A DNA stretch of 64,000 nt, taken from Burkholderia contaminans (lineage in GTDB: Bacteria > Pseudomonadota > Gammaproteobacteria > Burkholderiales > Burkholderiaceae). How positions within the stretch are numbered: the stretch's first letter is position 1; the number at the start of each line of letters is the position of its first letter. Positions 45,020 through 53,426 of the stretch are shown piece after piece. The notes beneath the pieces were generated by a model, which saw only the letters and a list, made by a program, of their open reading frames with translations, was not told where the DNA came from and searched no databases. Location: NCBI RefSeq assembly GCF_029633825.1, contig NZ_CP090641.1, positions 2,542,001-2,606,000 on the forward strand, in the 5' to 3' direction. Both the position numbers and the translations under genes were made by a program.

Positions 45020-47724
45020 CGGTGGCTCCATTGCTCGGTGCCGTCGTCGCTCGCCGTCGGTGCATCGACGAAGTCGATCGTCAACTCGCCTGCGGCCGTC
45101 GCGGACAACGCGATCTGCCGTGGCGTGATGGCCGATGCCATCCGCGCCAGTAATTCACGAGACACGGCGGGCAGCACGCGCTGGTTCAGGAACGCGTCGA
45201 CACTGCGTGCGCCGGACTCCCGCGACACGCAGTGCTGCGCGATCGATTCGACAAGATCGTCCGCATACGCCAGTGTCACGGCGTGTTGCCAATGCAGGCG
45301 TTCGGCGATCTTGTCCAGTTTGATTCGCACGATCGACGCGAGCGCCGCAGCATCGAGCGGTCGATAGACGAGCGTCTGGAAGCGCGCGAGCAGCGCCGGC
45401 TGGAAATGCGCGACGAGTTGCGGATGAATGGCCTCACGCAACGCGGCTTGTGCGATCGAGGCGTCCTCGGCTGTCGCGTCGTCGATCTGCGTACTGCCGA
45501 GATTGGACGTCATCACGATCACGCAGTTGCGGAAATCGATCTCGCGCCCCTCGCCGTCGCGCATCGTGCCCCGGTCGAATACCTGATAGAAGATGTCGAG
45601 TACATCGCGATGCGCTTTCTCGACTTCATCCAGCAGCACGACGCTGTATGGACGCTGGCGCACTGCTTCAGTAAGTACGCCGCCGCGCCCGTAGCCGACG
45701 TAGCCGGGCGGCGAGCCCTTGAGTTGCGATACCGTGTGCGCTTCCTGATACTCGGACAGGTTGATGGTCGTCAGCGCGGCCTCGCCGCCGAACAGCAGAT
45801 CGGCGAGCGCCAGCGCGGTCTCGGTCTTGCCGACGCCGGATGGCCCGGCCAGCAGGAAGACGCCGAGCGGCGCACGTTCGCTCTTCAGGCCCGCCTTGGC
45901 CGTGCGCAGGCTTTCGGCCAACGCGCCGATCGCCTCATCCTGTCCGACCACGCGTGTGGCGAGCGTCGCTTCGAGCGCGAGCAGGCTGCGCAATTCGTCC
46001 TCGACGAGATTGCCGACCGGCACGCCCGTCCATTCGGCGACGACTCGCGCGATGGATTGCGCATCGACGTCGGCAGAGATCATGGGTGCTTTGCCCTGAG
46101 CGGTCGACAACGCGTCGAGCGCGTTGGAAATGGCTGCCGGGTCGGGCGCCTGATCGGTTGCGCCACGGAGGGCGCGCAAGTTGCCGACGAGTTCTTGTTC
46201 CCGCGTGTACTGGCCGAGCAGCGCATCGGCGGTGCCGCGCATGTCTTCGTGTTCCCTGTCGATCGCGGTGCGCCGTTCGGCGATGTCGACGATCCCGGCG
46301 CCGACGTCCGCATCGAGTGCGGCGCGCTCCAGTTCGAGCGCCTCCAGTGCAGCGCGCGCCTGCTGCAGTTCCACAGGCGGTACGTCGAGCGCCATCCTCA
46401 CGCGCGCGGCGGCCGTATCGATCAGGTCGACGGCCTTGTCCGGCAGTTGCCGGGCTGGAATGTAGCGGCGCGACAGCCGCACGGCCGCGACGATCGCCTC
46501 GTCGCGAATGTGGACATCGTGATGCTTCGCGTAGCGGCTCGCGAGCCCGCGCAGCATCAGGCAGGCAGCTTCATCATCGGGTTCGTCGACCTTGATGAGC
46601 TGGAAGCGCCGCTCGAGCGCGGCATCGCGTTCGAAGTATTCCTTGTATTCGGCCCAGGTGGTGGCCGCGATCGTGCGCAACTCGCCGCGTGCGAGCGCCG
46701 GCTTGAGCAGGTTGGCCGCGTCGGCGCCGCCTACCGCGTTGCCCGCGCCGATCAGCGTATGCGCTTCGTCGATGAACAGCAGAATCGGCGTCGTCGAAGC
46801 GCGCACCTCGTCGATCACGTTCTTCAGCCGTTGCTCGAATTCGCCTTTCACGCCTGCCCCGGCCTGCAGCAAGCCGAGATCGAGCGTCAGGATGCGTGTG
46901 TCACGGATCGTTTCCGGCACGCTGCCGTCGACCACGCGCAACGCGAGCCCTTCGACGAGCGCGGTCTTGCCGACACCCGGCTCGCCGACCAGGATCGGGT
47001 TGTTCTTGCGGCGGCGCGCGAGCACGTCGATCATCTGCCGGATCTCGCGGTCGCGTCCGAAGACGGGGTCGATCTCGCCACGACGCGCCTTTTCGGTCAG
47101 GTCGAGTGCGAAGCGGGCGAGCGCATCATGCTCGATCGCGCGCGCGCGCGGGTGTGGTGCGGCGGGGGCTGACGTCGTCGCTCCTTCGGTGCTCAACCTG
47201 TCGACCGGGTCGGTTTCGTGCGTCGATACGGGTTCGTCCGCTGCGTTTTCGCAAGACCGTCGTCCGAGCCGGGGCAGCACGCGCCGGATCTGCACGCTGG
47301 AGATCGACAGCAGCGGCCACGCCCGCTGGGTGCGCAGCGAGTGTGGCGCATCGACGATGGCCTGCAGCAGATGCCCGGAGCGAATGCTGCCGTCGGGATC
47401 GTCGGCCATTGCATGCGCCCACGCATCCTCGATCACGGTGGCGAGCTGTCGCGACAGCGACGGCATGCCGCGCAACGTGCGTGGCATGCGGTCGATCACG
47501 TCGATCATGGCATCCCAGACGGCATCGATGTCGAGGTCGTAGTGGCGCAGAAGGGCGGGAATGTCGCCGTCGTCCGCTTCAATCAGCTTCAGCACCCAGT
47601 GTTCGACCGCGATTTCGTCCGCGAGCCTCGTTTGGCAAAGGCTGGCGGCGGCCTCGAGTGCGCGGGTGCAGTGGGGGTTGAGGCGACGAAGGAGATGGGA
47701 AGCGTCCCGGAGCGGCGGCGTCAT
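45016..47724 (-). CDS. tssH: Type VI secretion ATPase TssH (ClpV)
   Basis: This 902-residue HSP100 ATPase disassembles the contracted TssB/C sheath for recycling. It has an N-terminal Clp-repeat domain (about 10-150) that binds the sheath. AAA1 has Walker A GEPGVGKTALVEG (about residue 240) and Walker B LLFIDEAHTLIG. A middle coiled coil follows. AAA2 has GPSGVGKTETALALAD (about 620), Walker B VVLLDEVEKAH and the ClpB-type C-terminal domain. The insertion and N-domain length fit ClpV rather than ClpB. Coupled to tssE downstream; hcp lies 94 bases upstream on the same strand. Confidence 0.95.
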   Translation of the reverse strand: MTPPLRDASHLLRRLNPHCTRALEAAASLCQTRLADEIAVEHWVLKLIEADDGDIPALLRHYDLDIDAVWDAMIDVIDRMPRTLRGMPSLSRQLATVIEDAWAHAMADDPDGSIRSGHLLQAIVDAPHSLRTQRAWPLLSISSVQIRRVLPRLGRRSCENAADEPVSTHETDPVDRLSTEGATTSAPAAPHPRARAIEHDALARFALDLTEKARRGEIDPVFGRDREIRQMIDVLARRRKNNPILVGEPGVGKTALVEGLALRVVDGSVPETIRDTRILTLDLGLLQAGAGVKGEFEQRLKNVIDEVRASTTPILLFIDEAHTLIGAGNAVGGADAANLLKPALARGELRTIAATTWAEYKEYFERDAALERRFQLIKVDEPDDEAACLMLRGLASRYAKHHDVHIRDEAIVAAVRLSRRYIPARQLPDKAVDLIDTAAARVRMALDVPPVELQQARAALEALELERAALDADVGAGIVDIAERRTAIDREHEDMRGTADALLGQYTREQELVGNLRALRGATDQAPDPAAISNALDALSTAQGKAPMISADVDAQSIARVVAEWTGVPVGNLVEDELRSLLALEATLATRVVGQDEAIGALAESLRTAKAGLKSERAPLGVFLLAGPSGVGKTETALALADLLFGGEAALTTINLSEYQEAHTVSQLKGSPPGYVGYGRGGVLTEAVRQRPYSVVLLDEVEKAHRDVLDIFYQVFDRGTMRDGEGREIDFRNCVIVMTSNLGSTQIDDATAEDASIAQAALREAIHPQLVAHFQPALLARFQTLVYRPLDAAALASIVRIKLDKIAERLHWQHAVTLAYADDLVESIAQHCVSRESGARSVDAFLNQRVLPAVSRELLARMASAITPRQIALSATAAGELTIDFVDAPTASDDGTEQWSHR

Positions 47725-47777
47725 GTCGGTAACGGGTCAGGAAGGGAAGAGGGCGGGCGCCCGGAGCGGCGGGATCG

Positions 47778-47795
47778 CGCCGCGCAAGCGCGGCG
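47778..47795 (-). other. GC hairpin between hcp and tssH
   Basis: CGCCGCGC / GCGCGGCG form an 8-base stem with a two-base loop (in practice a slightly shorter stem). It lies just after the hcp stop and could protect or limit hcp mRNA relative to tssH. Confidence 0.4.
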
Positions 47796-47818
47796 GATGC
47801 CGCCAGCCGTTCAGTCCA

Positions 47819-48304
47819 TCAGGAACGTTCGTTCCAGGTGTCCTTGTGGATGATGTTGCCGTCCTTGTACGACCAGGTGATCGTCTCGTAACGCAGTTCC
47901 ACGTCTTCGAGATGGTTGTGCTTCTCGTAGTCGGGGTTCTTGATGTCGAGCATTTTCGGCTTCACCGCGACGATCTTCACGTTGTCGAGCTTGGTGTTGA
48001 AGTATTCCTTCTCCTTGCCCGCGTCGTCGATGCGGTACCACTTGATCTCGACCGACTTCAGCGTCTGGCCGCTCGTCACGGCCTTGTATAGATACGGCGT
48101 CGACGCGTCGGTTTCCTTCGTCAGCGTGATCGGTTTGTGCACGCGCGTGCCGGTCAGCTTGCCCGTATTGCCATCGGTCGGGATATGCACGCCGTGATCG
48201 AACGCAACCAGTTCGACGCTGCCCTCGCGATCCTGGACGGTCACCGAACCCTTGATGTCCGCGCCACCGTCGTCCTTGAGCCACATGTAGGCCGGAATTG
48301 CCAT
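47819..48304 (-). CDS. hcp: Type VI secretion tube protein Hcp (TssD)
   Basis: A 161-residue Hcp forms the hexameric inner tube that carries effectors. Opening MAIPAYMWLKDDGGADIKGS is characteristic; further blocks are DHGVHIPTDGNTGKLTGTRV and LEDVELRYETITWSYKDGNI. The start at 48304 follows AAGGAGTGAACAA, a strong ribosome binding site suited to high expression. An upstream in-frame extension is not credible. Flanked by RNA hairpins on both sides, suggesting expression different from its neighbours. Confidence 0.95.
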   Translation of the reverse strand: MAIPAYMWLKDDGGADIKGSVTVQDREGSVELVAFDHGVHIPTDGNTGKLTGTRVHKPITLTKETDASTPYLYKAVTSGQTLKSVEIKWYRIDDAGKEKEYFNTKLDNVKIVAVKPKMLDIKNPDYEKHNHLEDVELRYETITWSYKDGNIIHKDTWNERS

Positions 48305-48336
48305 TTGTTCACTCCTTCTTCTTCGTACTACGAATC

Positions 48337-48385
48337 GCCGGAACCGGATTCCGGCGCTGACAATCCCGGGGCGGTTGCCCCGGGA
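48337..48385 (-). other. Tandem hairpins upstream of hcp
   Basis: On the minus strand TCCCGGGGC / GCCCCGGGA (48364-48385) and then GCCGGAA / TTCCGGC (48337-48355) form two stems in the 94-base gap between the OmpA-like gene and hcp. Neither has a T tract. They could be RNase processing or stability elements giving the separate, high hcp expression that the system needs. Confidence 0.5.
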
Positions 48386-48398
48386 ACCCAAACGCGTA

Positions 48399-50162
48399 TT
48401 ACCTGGCGGCGCCGGTCGGGACGGCCGACACCTGTGTATCGGGCACGAGCGTGATTTCGACCCGACGATTCTTTGCACGCCCCTCCGGTGTGGCGTTATC
48501 CGCGACCGGTCGCGTATCGCCATAGCCCTGGATCGCGAACTGTGTCGGTGGGATGCCGGATGCCTCGACAAGCCAGTCGCGCACGGCCGACGCACGATCG
48601 ATCGACAGCTTCAGATTGCGATCGGGCCGGCCCTGATCGTCCGCATAGCCGGCGACGAGCACGCGCTTGCCGGGATGGGCGTTGATCAGTGTGAGCGCAT
48701 CGACCATCGCGCGCGTGGTGCCCGTCTTGAGCTGCGCTTTGCCACTGTCGAACAGCGACATGCTGTCCAGCGTGACGACGGCGGGCGGCGGTGGGGGCGG
48801 TGCGTACGAGGCGATCGCTTCGTTGAGAACCGGCAGCAACGGTGCGCCACGATAGGTGCCGAACGACAGCCGGAGCGGAACGCCGACACGCGCGTACCGG
48901 TCGAGTTGATCGCGATCCGACGCAAGGACCCGGAGGGCGTCGCGTTTTGCCGCGTCCTGTGTGGCAGGGATACCGTTGTAGCGTTCGAGGTGTTCGCCGA
49001 TCCGCGTCATCAACGCGTCGTTGTTCTTCGCGGCTCCGCAGATGGCGGCGATTGCCGCGCAGGCAACGATCGCAATGACGTGCGCGACAGCGGTGATGCG
49101 TGGCGATCGCCACGGTCGAGGCGGCATCGCGTCGATCAGCGGCTGCGGCAAGGGCCAGGGTAGCGGCGATGCAGGCAGTGCGGCCGGGGCGATACCCGTC
49201 AGGCTGCGCACTTCACGTTCCCACGGTTTGCCGGGACCCGTTGCCGGGCCATGGTCGATCCAGCCGACGCCGAACAATCGCCAGGGCGATGCGGGCTGGC
49301 GTCGGTCCGTCAGCGTGTCGAACACGATGCGTCGGGCCCATCCGACCATCGAAGCGATTCCGGCAGCGCGTGCCGCAACCGCCTGATTTCCATCGGCATG
49401 GAGGGCATCCGATTCGGCTGCGTCGATTGCGGCGTCGAAGCGGTGCAGATCGACGATTGCCGATCCCGTCGACATGCCATACCACCGGGCCTCCGGCATC
49501 GTCGCGGTATCCGCGTTCGAGAGTCGCTGATAGAGGGCGACGTAGCCTGGCAGCGACGTGCCGAGCATGCGAGACGCATCCGCAACGGCCTGACGGATCA
49601 CGCGCAGCGACTGCGACAGCGTATCGTCGTTCGCATGAAGGCCAGGTGCGACTGACAGCACGACGCAATCGGGCGCATGGCCGTCGCGCCACTGGCGGAC
49701 CGCAACGGCGAGCCGGGCGAGATCCTGAGGGTGATCGGCGCGCAACCAGATCGCACCGTCGCCGACATGGACGAAACGCGATCGTTCCGTATCGCGATCG
49801 AACAAGGCGGACAGGCCGTCGCCGGTAACGAGCGCGAGCGGCATTCTCGTGCGCAGTGCGACGGGCAGATCGGCGGTTGCTGCGCCGAGTTGCGCGATGA
49901 CGTGCACGTTTCGTTCGCGAGCACGCGACAATCTGCGCGCATGCAGCCAGAGGATCAGCACGGAGAGCGCGACGACGATCGCAACCCATCCCCACATGAC
50001 GCCGCGGTCGACGGGCAGGACCCAGCCGATGACGGCCAGCGCCAGTGCTGTCGACAGGGTCACGACCGTGCGCAGCGGATAGCCGAGACCTGACAGGGCC
50101 GCGCGTGCCGCATCGGAATCGGTGCGGGTCGCCGCTGAGGGGAGCGCAGTGTCCGAAGTCAC
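48399..50162 (-). CDS. T6SS-associated OmpA-domain membrane protein with IcmF-like N-part
   Basis: This 587-residue inner-membrane protein starts with GTG at 50162, overlapping the tssL stop (GTGA). It has two N-terminal TM segments (about 28-46 and 52-70), a cytoplasmic region (about 75-350) and a third TM segment (VAHVIAIVACAAIAAICGA). A short periplasmic part and a C-terminal OmpA domain follow (about 470-580: LFDSGKAQLKTGTTRAMVDA, then VAGYADDQGRPDRNLKLSID, RAKNRRVEITLV). The OmpA domain would bind peptidoglycan, as TagL or TagN-type anchors do. The N-part resembles the topology of TssM without a P-loop. Together with TssL it is probably the wall-anchoring part of the membrane complex. 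Confidence 0.85.
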   Translation of the reverse strand: MTSDTALPSAATRTDSDAARAALSGLGYPLRTVVTLSTALALAVIGWVLPVDRGVMWGWVAIVVALSVLILWLHARRLSRARERNVHVIAQLGAATADLPVALRTRMPLALVTGDGLSALFDRDTERSRFVHVGDGAIWLRADHPQDLARLAVAVRQWRDGHAPDCVVLSVAPGLHANDDTLSQSLRVIRQAVADASRMLGTSLPGYVALYQRLSNADTATMPEARWYGMSTGSAIVDLHRFDAAIDAAESDALHADGNQAVAARAAGIASMVGWARRIVFDTLTDRRQPASPWRLFGVGWIDHGPATGPGKPWEREVRSLTGIAPAALPASPLPWPLPQPLIDAMPPRPWRSPRITAVAHVIAIVACAAIAAICGAAKNNDALMTRIGEHLERYNGIPATQDAAKRDALRVLASDRDQLDRYARVGVPLRLSFGTYRGAPLLPVLNEAIASYAPPPPPPAVVTLDSMSLFDSGKAQLKTGTTRAMVDALTLINAHPGKRVLVAGYADDQGRPDRNLKLSIDRASAVRDWLVEASGIPPTQFAIQGYGDTRPVADNATPEGRAKNRRVEITLVPDTQVSAVPTGAAR

Positions 50163-50914
50163 GGCCGTTTCACTTTCTGGACGAGTTGTGCCAGTTCCGC
50201 ATCGAGGATGCGATCCCACGCGAACCAGACGAGTATCGCGATCACGCAGACTGTTCCCGCGATCACCCATGGCGACAGGCTCCTGAGGCGATCAATCAGT
50301 CGCGTGTTCGAGCGATCGTTGACGAAGCCCGGCCGCGTGGCCGGCCGCAACCGATCGATCTGCGCCACGAGCGCGGCGATCAAGGACTGTCGCTTCGTCT
50401 CGCCGTCGTGGGTGTTCGCCGACGAGCCCGAACGGGCGGCGTGGCAGCCGCGGAAACCCAGGCCCAGAATGGCCGCATAGCATTCGAGCAAGTCGACGTT
50501 CGGTGCGGGTTCGCGCATCCGGTACTCGAGCCGTTCGTAAATGCGCGTGCCTGCGTCGTGCGTGCCGAATCGGTCGACCTGCAACGGCCGGGACTCCCAT
50601 TCCGACTTGCTGGCGGCCGGCAGATTTCGCAGTGCGGCTTCGTCGATCAGCCCGCACTGGGCGAGGACGGCATCGTCCCGTACGTCGGCGGCAACCCCTT
50701 GCGCATCGAGCGTGGTCGAGAACTGCGCGACGAGCCGGAGACATTGCCGACGCAGGCTTTCATGGCTGTCGACCTGACCGCCGTTCGACAGGTGAGCGAC
50801 GAGTAGCGCCGTATCGCGCAGCAGCGCACGCATGGGCGCTTGGGACGAGTGACCGGACGACGGTTCCCGCGCGAGCAGCGCGGATTCGTGACGCGTGGAG
50901 ACGATGGTGTTCAT
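50159..50914 (-). CDS. tssL: Type VI secretion membrane protein TssL (DotU family)
   Basis: This 251-residue protein has a cytoplasmic DotU helical domain (about 25-215) with the family motif NVDLLECYAAILGLGFRGCH. A single C-terminal TM segment follows (SPWVIAGTVCVIAILVWFAW), typical of tail-anchored TssL. The ATG overlaps the tssK stop by one base (TGATG). It has no fused OmpA domain; that function is on the separate gene that follows. TssL joins TssM and TssJ in the membrane complex and contacts the baseplate through TssK. Confidence 0.92.
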   Translation of the reverse strand: MNTIVSTRHESALLAREPSSGHSSQAPMRALLRDTALLVAHLSNGGQVDSHESLRRQCLRLVAQFSTTLDAQGVAADVRDDAVLAQCGLIDEAALRNLPAASKSEWESRPLQVDRFGTHDAGTRIYERLEYRMREPAPNVDLLECYAAILGLGFRGCHAARSGSSANTHDGETKRQSLIAALVAQIDRLRPATRPGFVNDRSNTRLIDRLRSLSPWVIAGTVCVIAILVWFAWDRILDAELAQLVQKVKRP

Positions 50915-52263
50915 CAGCGCAGCACCGCATAGAGTTCGATTGACGCGTCGGGAACCGACGCCGGCAGATAGATCTGGCAGGCGCGCGCGGCGAGCATCCT
51001 CGCATGCGCGGCATCGTGCGCATCGAGTGCGAAATAGTGGTTGTCCAGCCGGACCGGAATGGCGCCGGGCACCCGCTGCACAGCCTTGAGCGGAATTCCC
51101 GCTACGGCGGAATTGACGATGTGTTCGACGTCGTCCGGTGCGCCGATCTTGCACAGGCGCGGGAACTGTTCGACGAGCTCGAATGCCGGCAGTGCAACGT
51201 TGACGGACAGATACCAATCAGCCGCGCCCTCGGCGATGCGCTCGTCGAGGAACTGCCCGACCCAGGTGGTCGGTGTCGTATGTGAAAGCCCGATCGAGAC
51301 GACACGCGAAGGGATGATCGCGTCGAGCAGATCGCGAATCAGCGATTCGAGCGTCGTGAACACGTCATGGGCGCTCGCATGATCGTAGGGGGGAATATCA
51401 GTCAGCGAGACGCGCGTCGAGAACGTGGTCAGCGAGCCGGCCAATTGGGTGAGTACCTGGTACAGGCGATCGGTCGGCTGCCCCGGGTGCGACGCGAGGA
51501 AGCGCAATTGCGGCCAGGCCTGATGAATGCAGTTCAGGAGCCAGAAGAGCTGGACGTCGGCGACACCGTACTCGGCCACCTGCTCGATGCGCTCTCTGCG
51601 GCGCGCACCGAGGATCGCGCTTTTGGCGGCGAGGATATCGGCGATCCGTTGGACGCGCTCGATATGCAGCGCGTGACCGGATAACGTCAGGCAAGGCGGG
51701 ACATATCGGCGATCGACCTGGAACTGCCCGCTCGTCGTCCGTATCAGTCGTGCGATCGCGCATGCCGTGTCGTCCGCGTGCGACTCGAAGCCGAACAGCA
51801 ACCGGACGGCGTGGCGCTCGGCGGCGATTTCGGTTTCGCTTGCGCCGTTCAGGTCTGTCACCTTGACGAATTCGCGATACGTGCGCCGCGGGCGGGCCAG
51901 CGCCGTTTCGTCGAAGCGGCAGTTGTTGCCGTTCGCATCGGGCAGTGCGAGCGCGGCCAGCACGTCGATGGTTTGGGCATCGACAGGAATTTCGCTGGCC
52001 AGGTCGCGCGCGGGCGGCAACGCATCGGCGACGGTCGTGTCGATCGGCGTGCCGTCGGGGAAACGCAATTGCAGCCGGGTGAGCTTCAGGCGACCGGCGG
52101 CCAATGCCTCTTCGTCGACGTCGACGTTCAGCGTTCCCCATGGCGCAACGGCGATCGTCGAAGCCAGTTGTTGCAGCGCGAACCCGTTCCAGCGTTCCTG
52201 CTGCTGGAAATGCTGCTGCGTAAGAATCAGCCCTTCATGCCAGAGCGGCTTTTCGATCCGCAT
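50914..52263 (-). CDS. tssK: Type VI secretion baseplate protein TssK
   Basis: This 449-residue protein begins MRIEKPLWHEGLILTQQHFQ, the signature N-terminus of TssK (related to phage receptor-binding proteins). The C-terminal neck and head domains are intact through YAVLR. TssK trimers connect the baseplate (TssFG) with TssL/TssM. It is the first gene of the leftward operon tssK-tssL-ompA-like-hcp-tssH-tssE, whose promoter must lie in the AT-rich region 52264-52840. Confidence 0.93.
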   Translation of the reverse strand: MRIEKPLWHEGLILTQQHFQQQERWNGFALQQLASTIAVAPWGTLNVDVDEEALAAGRLKLTRLQLRFPDGTPIDTTVADALPPARDLASEIPVDAQTIDVLAALALPDANGNNCRFDETALARPRRTYREFVKVTDLNGASETEIAAERHAVRLLFGFESHADDTACAIARLIRTTSGQFQVDRRYVPPCLTLSGHALHIERVQRIADILAAKSAILGARRRERIEQVAEYGVADVQLFWLLNCIHQAWPQLRFLASHPGQPTDRLYQVLTQLAGSLTTFSTRVSLTDIPPYDHASAHDVFTTLESLIRDLLDAIIPSRVVSIGLSHTTPTTWVGQFLDERIAEGAADWYLSVNVALPAFELVEQFPRLCKIGAPDDVEHIVNSAVAGIPLKAVQRVPGAIPVRLDNHYFALDAHDAAHARMLAARACQIYLPASVPDASIELYAVLR

Positions 52264-52840
52264 GGTGTGGTCGATAACGATATAGGAATTATGAGGCGCC
52301 GATTCTATACATCGTTTCGTGATTTCGTATACCCCATTTTATTTGAATGTGTTGGAAAGTGTGTCTATTAAATTGAGATAGAGGGGGATTTGTTGCGAGA
52401 TTTTTCGGGTGCGGGAAGGTTGCGGGAGGTGGAGCGATCGGCGCGATTTTTTATTGGGATTTATGTTTACTTGGTATGTAATTATTTATGATTGAAATCA
52501 AGTGTTTGCGTGAATTTTGTGAGTTTGTTTGATAGTGTTCGGTCGATGGTGATCGGGTGGTAGGGTAGGTGGTTTGCGAGTGTGGAGAAATCTGACTCGT
52601 CTTATTCGTTAAAGTCTCCGTGTCGTTAATTTTCGAATTTCAGTGTTTAGGGTTTACTCGTCGATAAAGAGCGTGATATTTTCTGCCGCCTGAGTCGGAT
52701 ATCGGGCCGCGAATATCCGACTCGGTCGTTCGTCGATGCACGTTGCGGGGTTCGGCATGGGGCGGTGCGGACGACGGAGCATCCGTGGTCGTGGGTGCGT
52801 GTCGCGGAGTCTTCAAGCTTCCTGAGATAAGGAGAACGAA
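52264..52840. other. AT-rich divergent promoter region of the T6SS cluster
   Basis: The 577 bases between tssK and tssB contain no gene. From about 52300 to 52680 the sequence is strikingly AT-rich for this genome, with many runs of T and repeated TTTGTGAG/TTTGTTTGATAG-like stretches. Such a region is a likely target for H-NS-type silencing (MvaT/Bv3F in Burkholderia), with divergent promoters on each side. Confidence 0.6.
52653..52682 (+). promoter_or_regulatory. Candidate sigma-70 promoter toward tssB
   Basis: TTTACT (-35) and TATTTT (-10), spaced 18 bases, with an extended TGA before the -10. The match is partial (4/6 and 4/6), about 160 bases before the tssB start. Confidence 0.3.
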
Positions 52841-53353
52841 TTGGATAGCTTTCAGCGAGAGATCCCGAAGAGCCGGGTGTCGATCACCCTCGATCTGCAT
52901 ACGGGCGGGGCGCAGAAGAAGGTCGAGCTGCCCCTGAAGCTGCTGGTGGCTGGCGACTTCAGCGCCGGGCGCGAACAGGCGCCGCTGGCCGAGCGCAAGA
53001 AGGTCAACATCGACAAGAACAACTTCGATGCGGTGCTGGCCGACTACGCGCCGGATCTCAAGATCGCCGCGGACAACACGCTGGCCGGCGATGGGTCGGA
53101 GCTGCCCGTCAACCTGTCGTTCCGGTCGATCAAGGATTTCGAGCCCGAGCAGGTGGCGCGCCAGATTCCCGAACTGCAGGCGCTTCTCGCGATGCGCAAT
53201 CTGCTGCGCGACCTGAAATCGAATCTGCTCGACAACGGCACGTTCCGCCGCGAGTTCGAGAAGGTGCTGAAGGACGACCGCCTGTCCGCGAAGCTGCGCG
53301 GCGAGCTCGCGCAGATCGCGACCGCCGCGACGCAGCCGGAAGGGCATGCGTGA
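52841..53353 (+). CDS. tssB: Type VI secretion sheath protein TssB
   Basis: This 170-residue small sheath subunit starts with TTG, supported by AAGGAGAACGAA just before it. The family opening DSFQREIPKSRVSITLDLHT is clear, as are LPLKLLVAGDFSAG, VNIDKNNFDAVLADYAPDLK and the C-terminal LLRDLKSNLLDNGTFRREFE. TssB and TssC assemble into the contractile tail sheath that TssH recycles. First gene of the rightward transcript, 74 bases ahead of tssC. Confidence 0.95.
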   Translation: MDSFQREIPKSRVSITLDLHTGGAQKKVELPLKLLVAGDFSAGREQAPLAERKKVNIDKNNFDAVLADYAPDLKIAADNTLAGDGSELPVNLSFRSIKDFEPEQVARQIPELQALLAMRNLLRDLKSNLLDNGTFRREFEKVLKDDRLSAKLRGELAQIATAATQPEGHA

Positions 53354-53426
53354 ACGCAGCTGGGCAAAACGCGCATTCAGCGCATTCCGCAACATCGTAG
53401 CGATTCGATCGCAGACAGGACCCGAG

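Noticed and set aside
45232..47172. 646-codon plus-strand frame over tssH
   Set aside because: Shadow of ClpV codon bias; no recognisable product.
52564..52577. Sigma-54-like GG-N10-GC upstream of tssB
   Set aside because: Only the minimal GG/GC spacing matches; flanking bases differ from TGGCACG-N4-TTGC and no activator site is seen.
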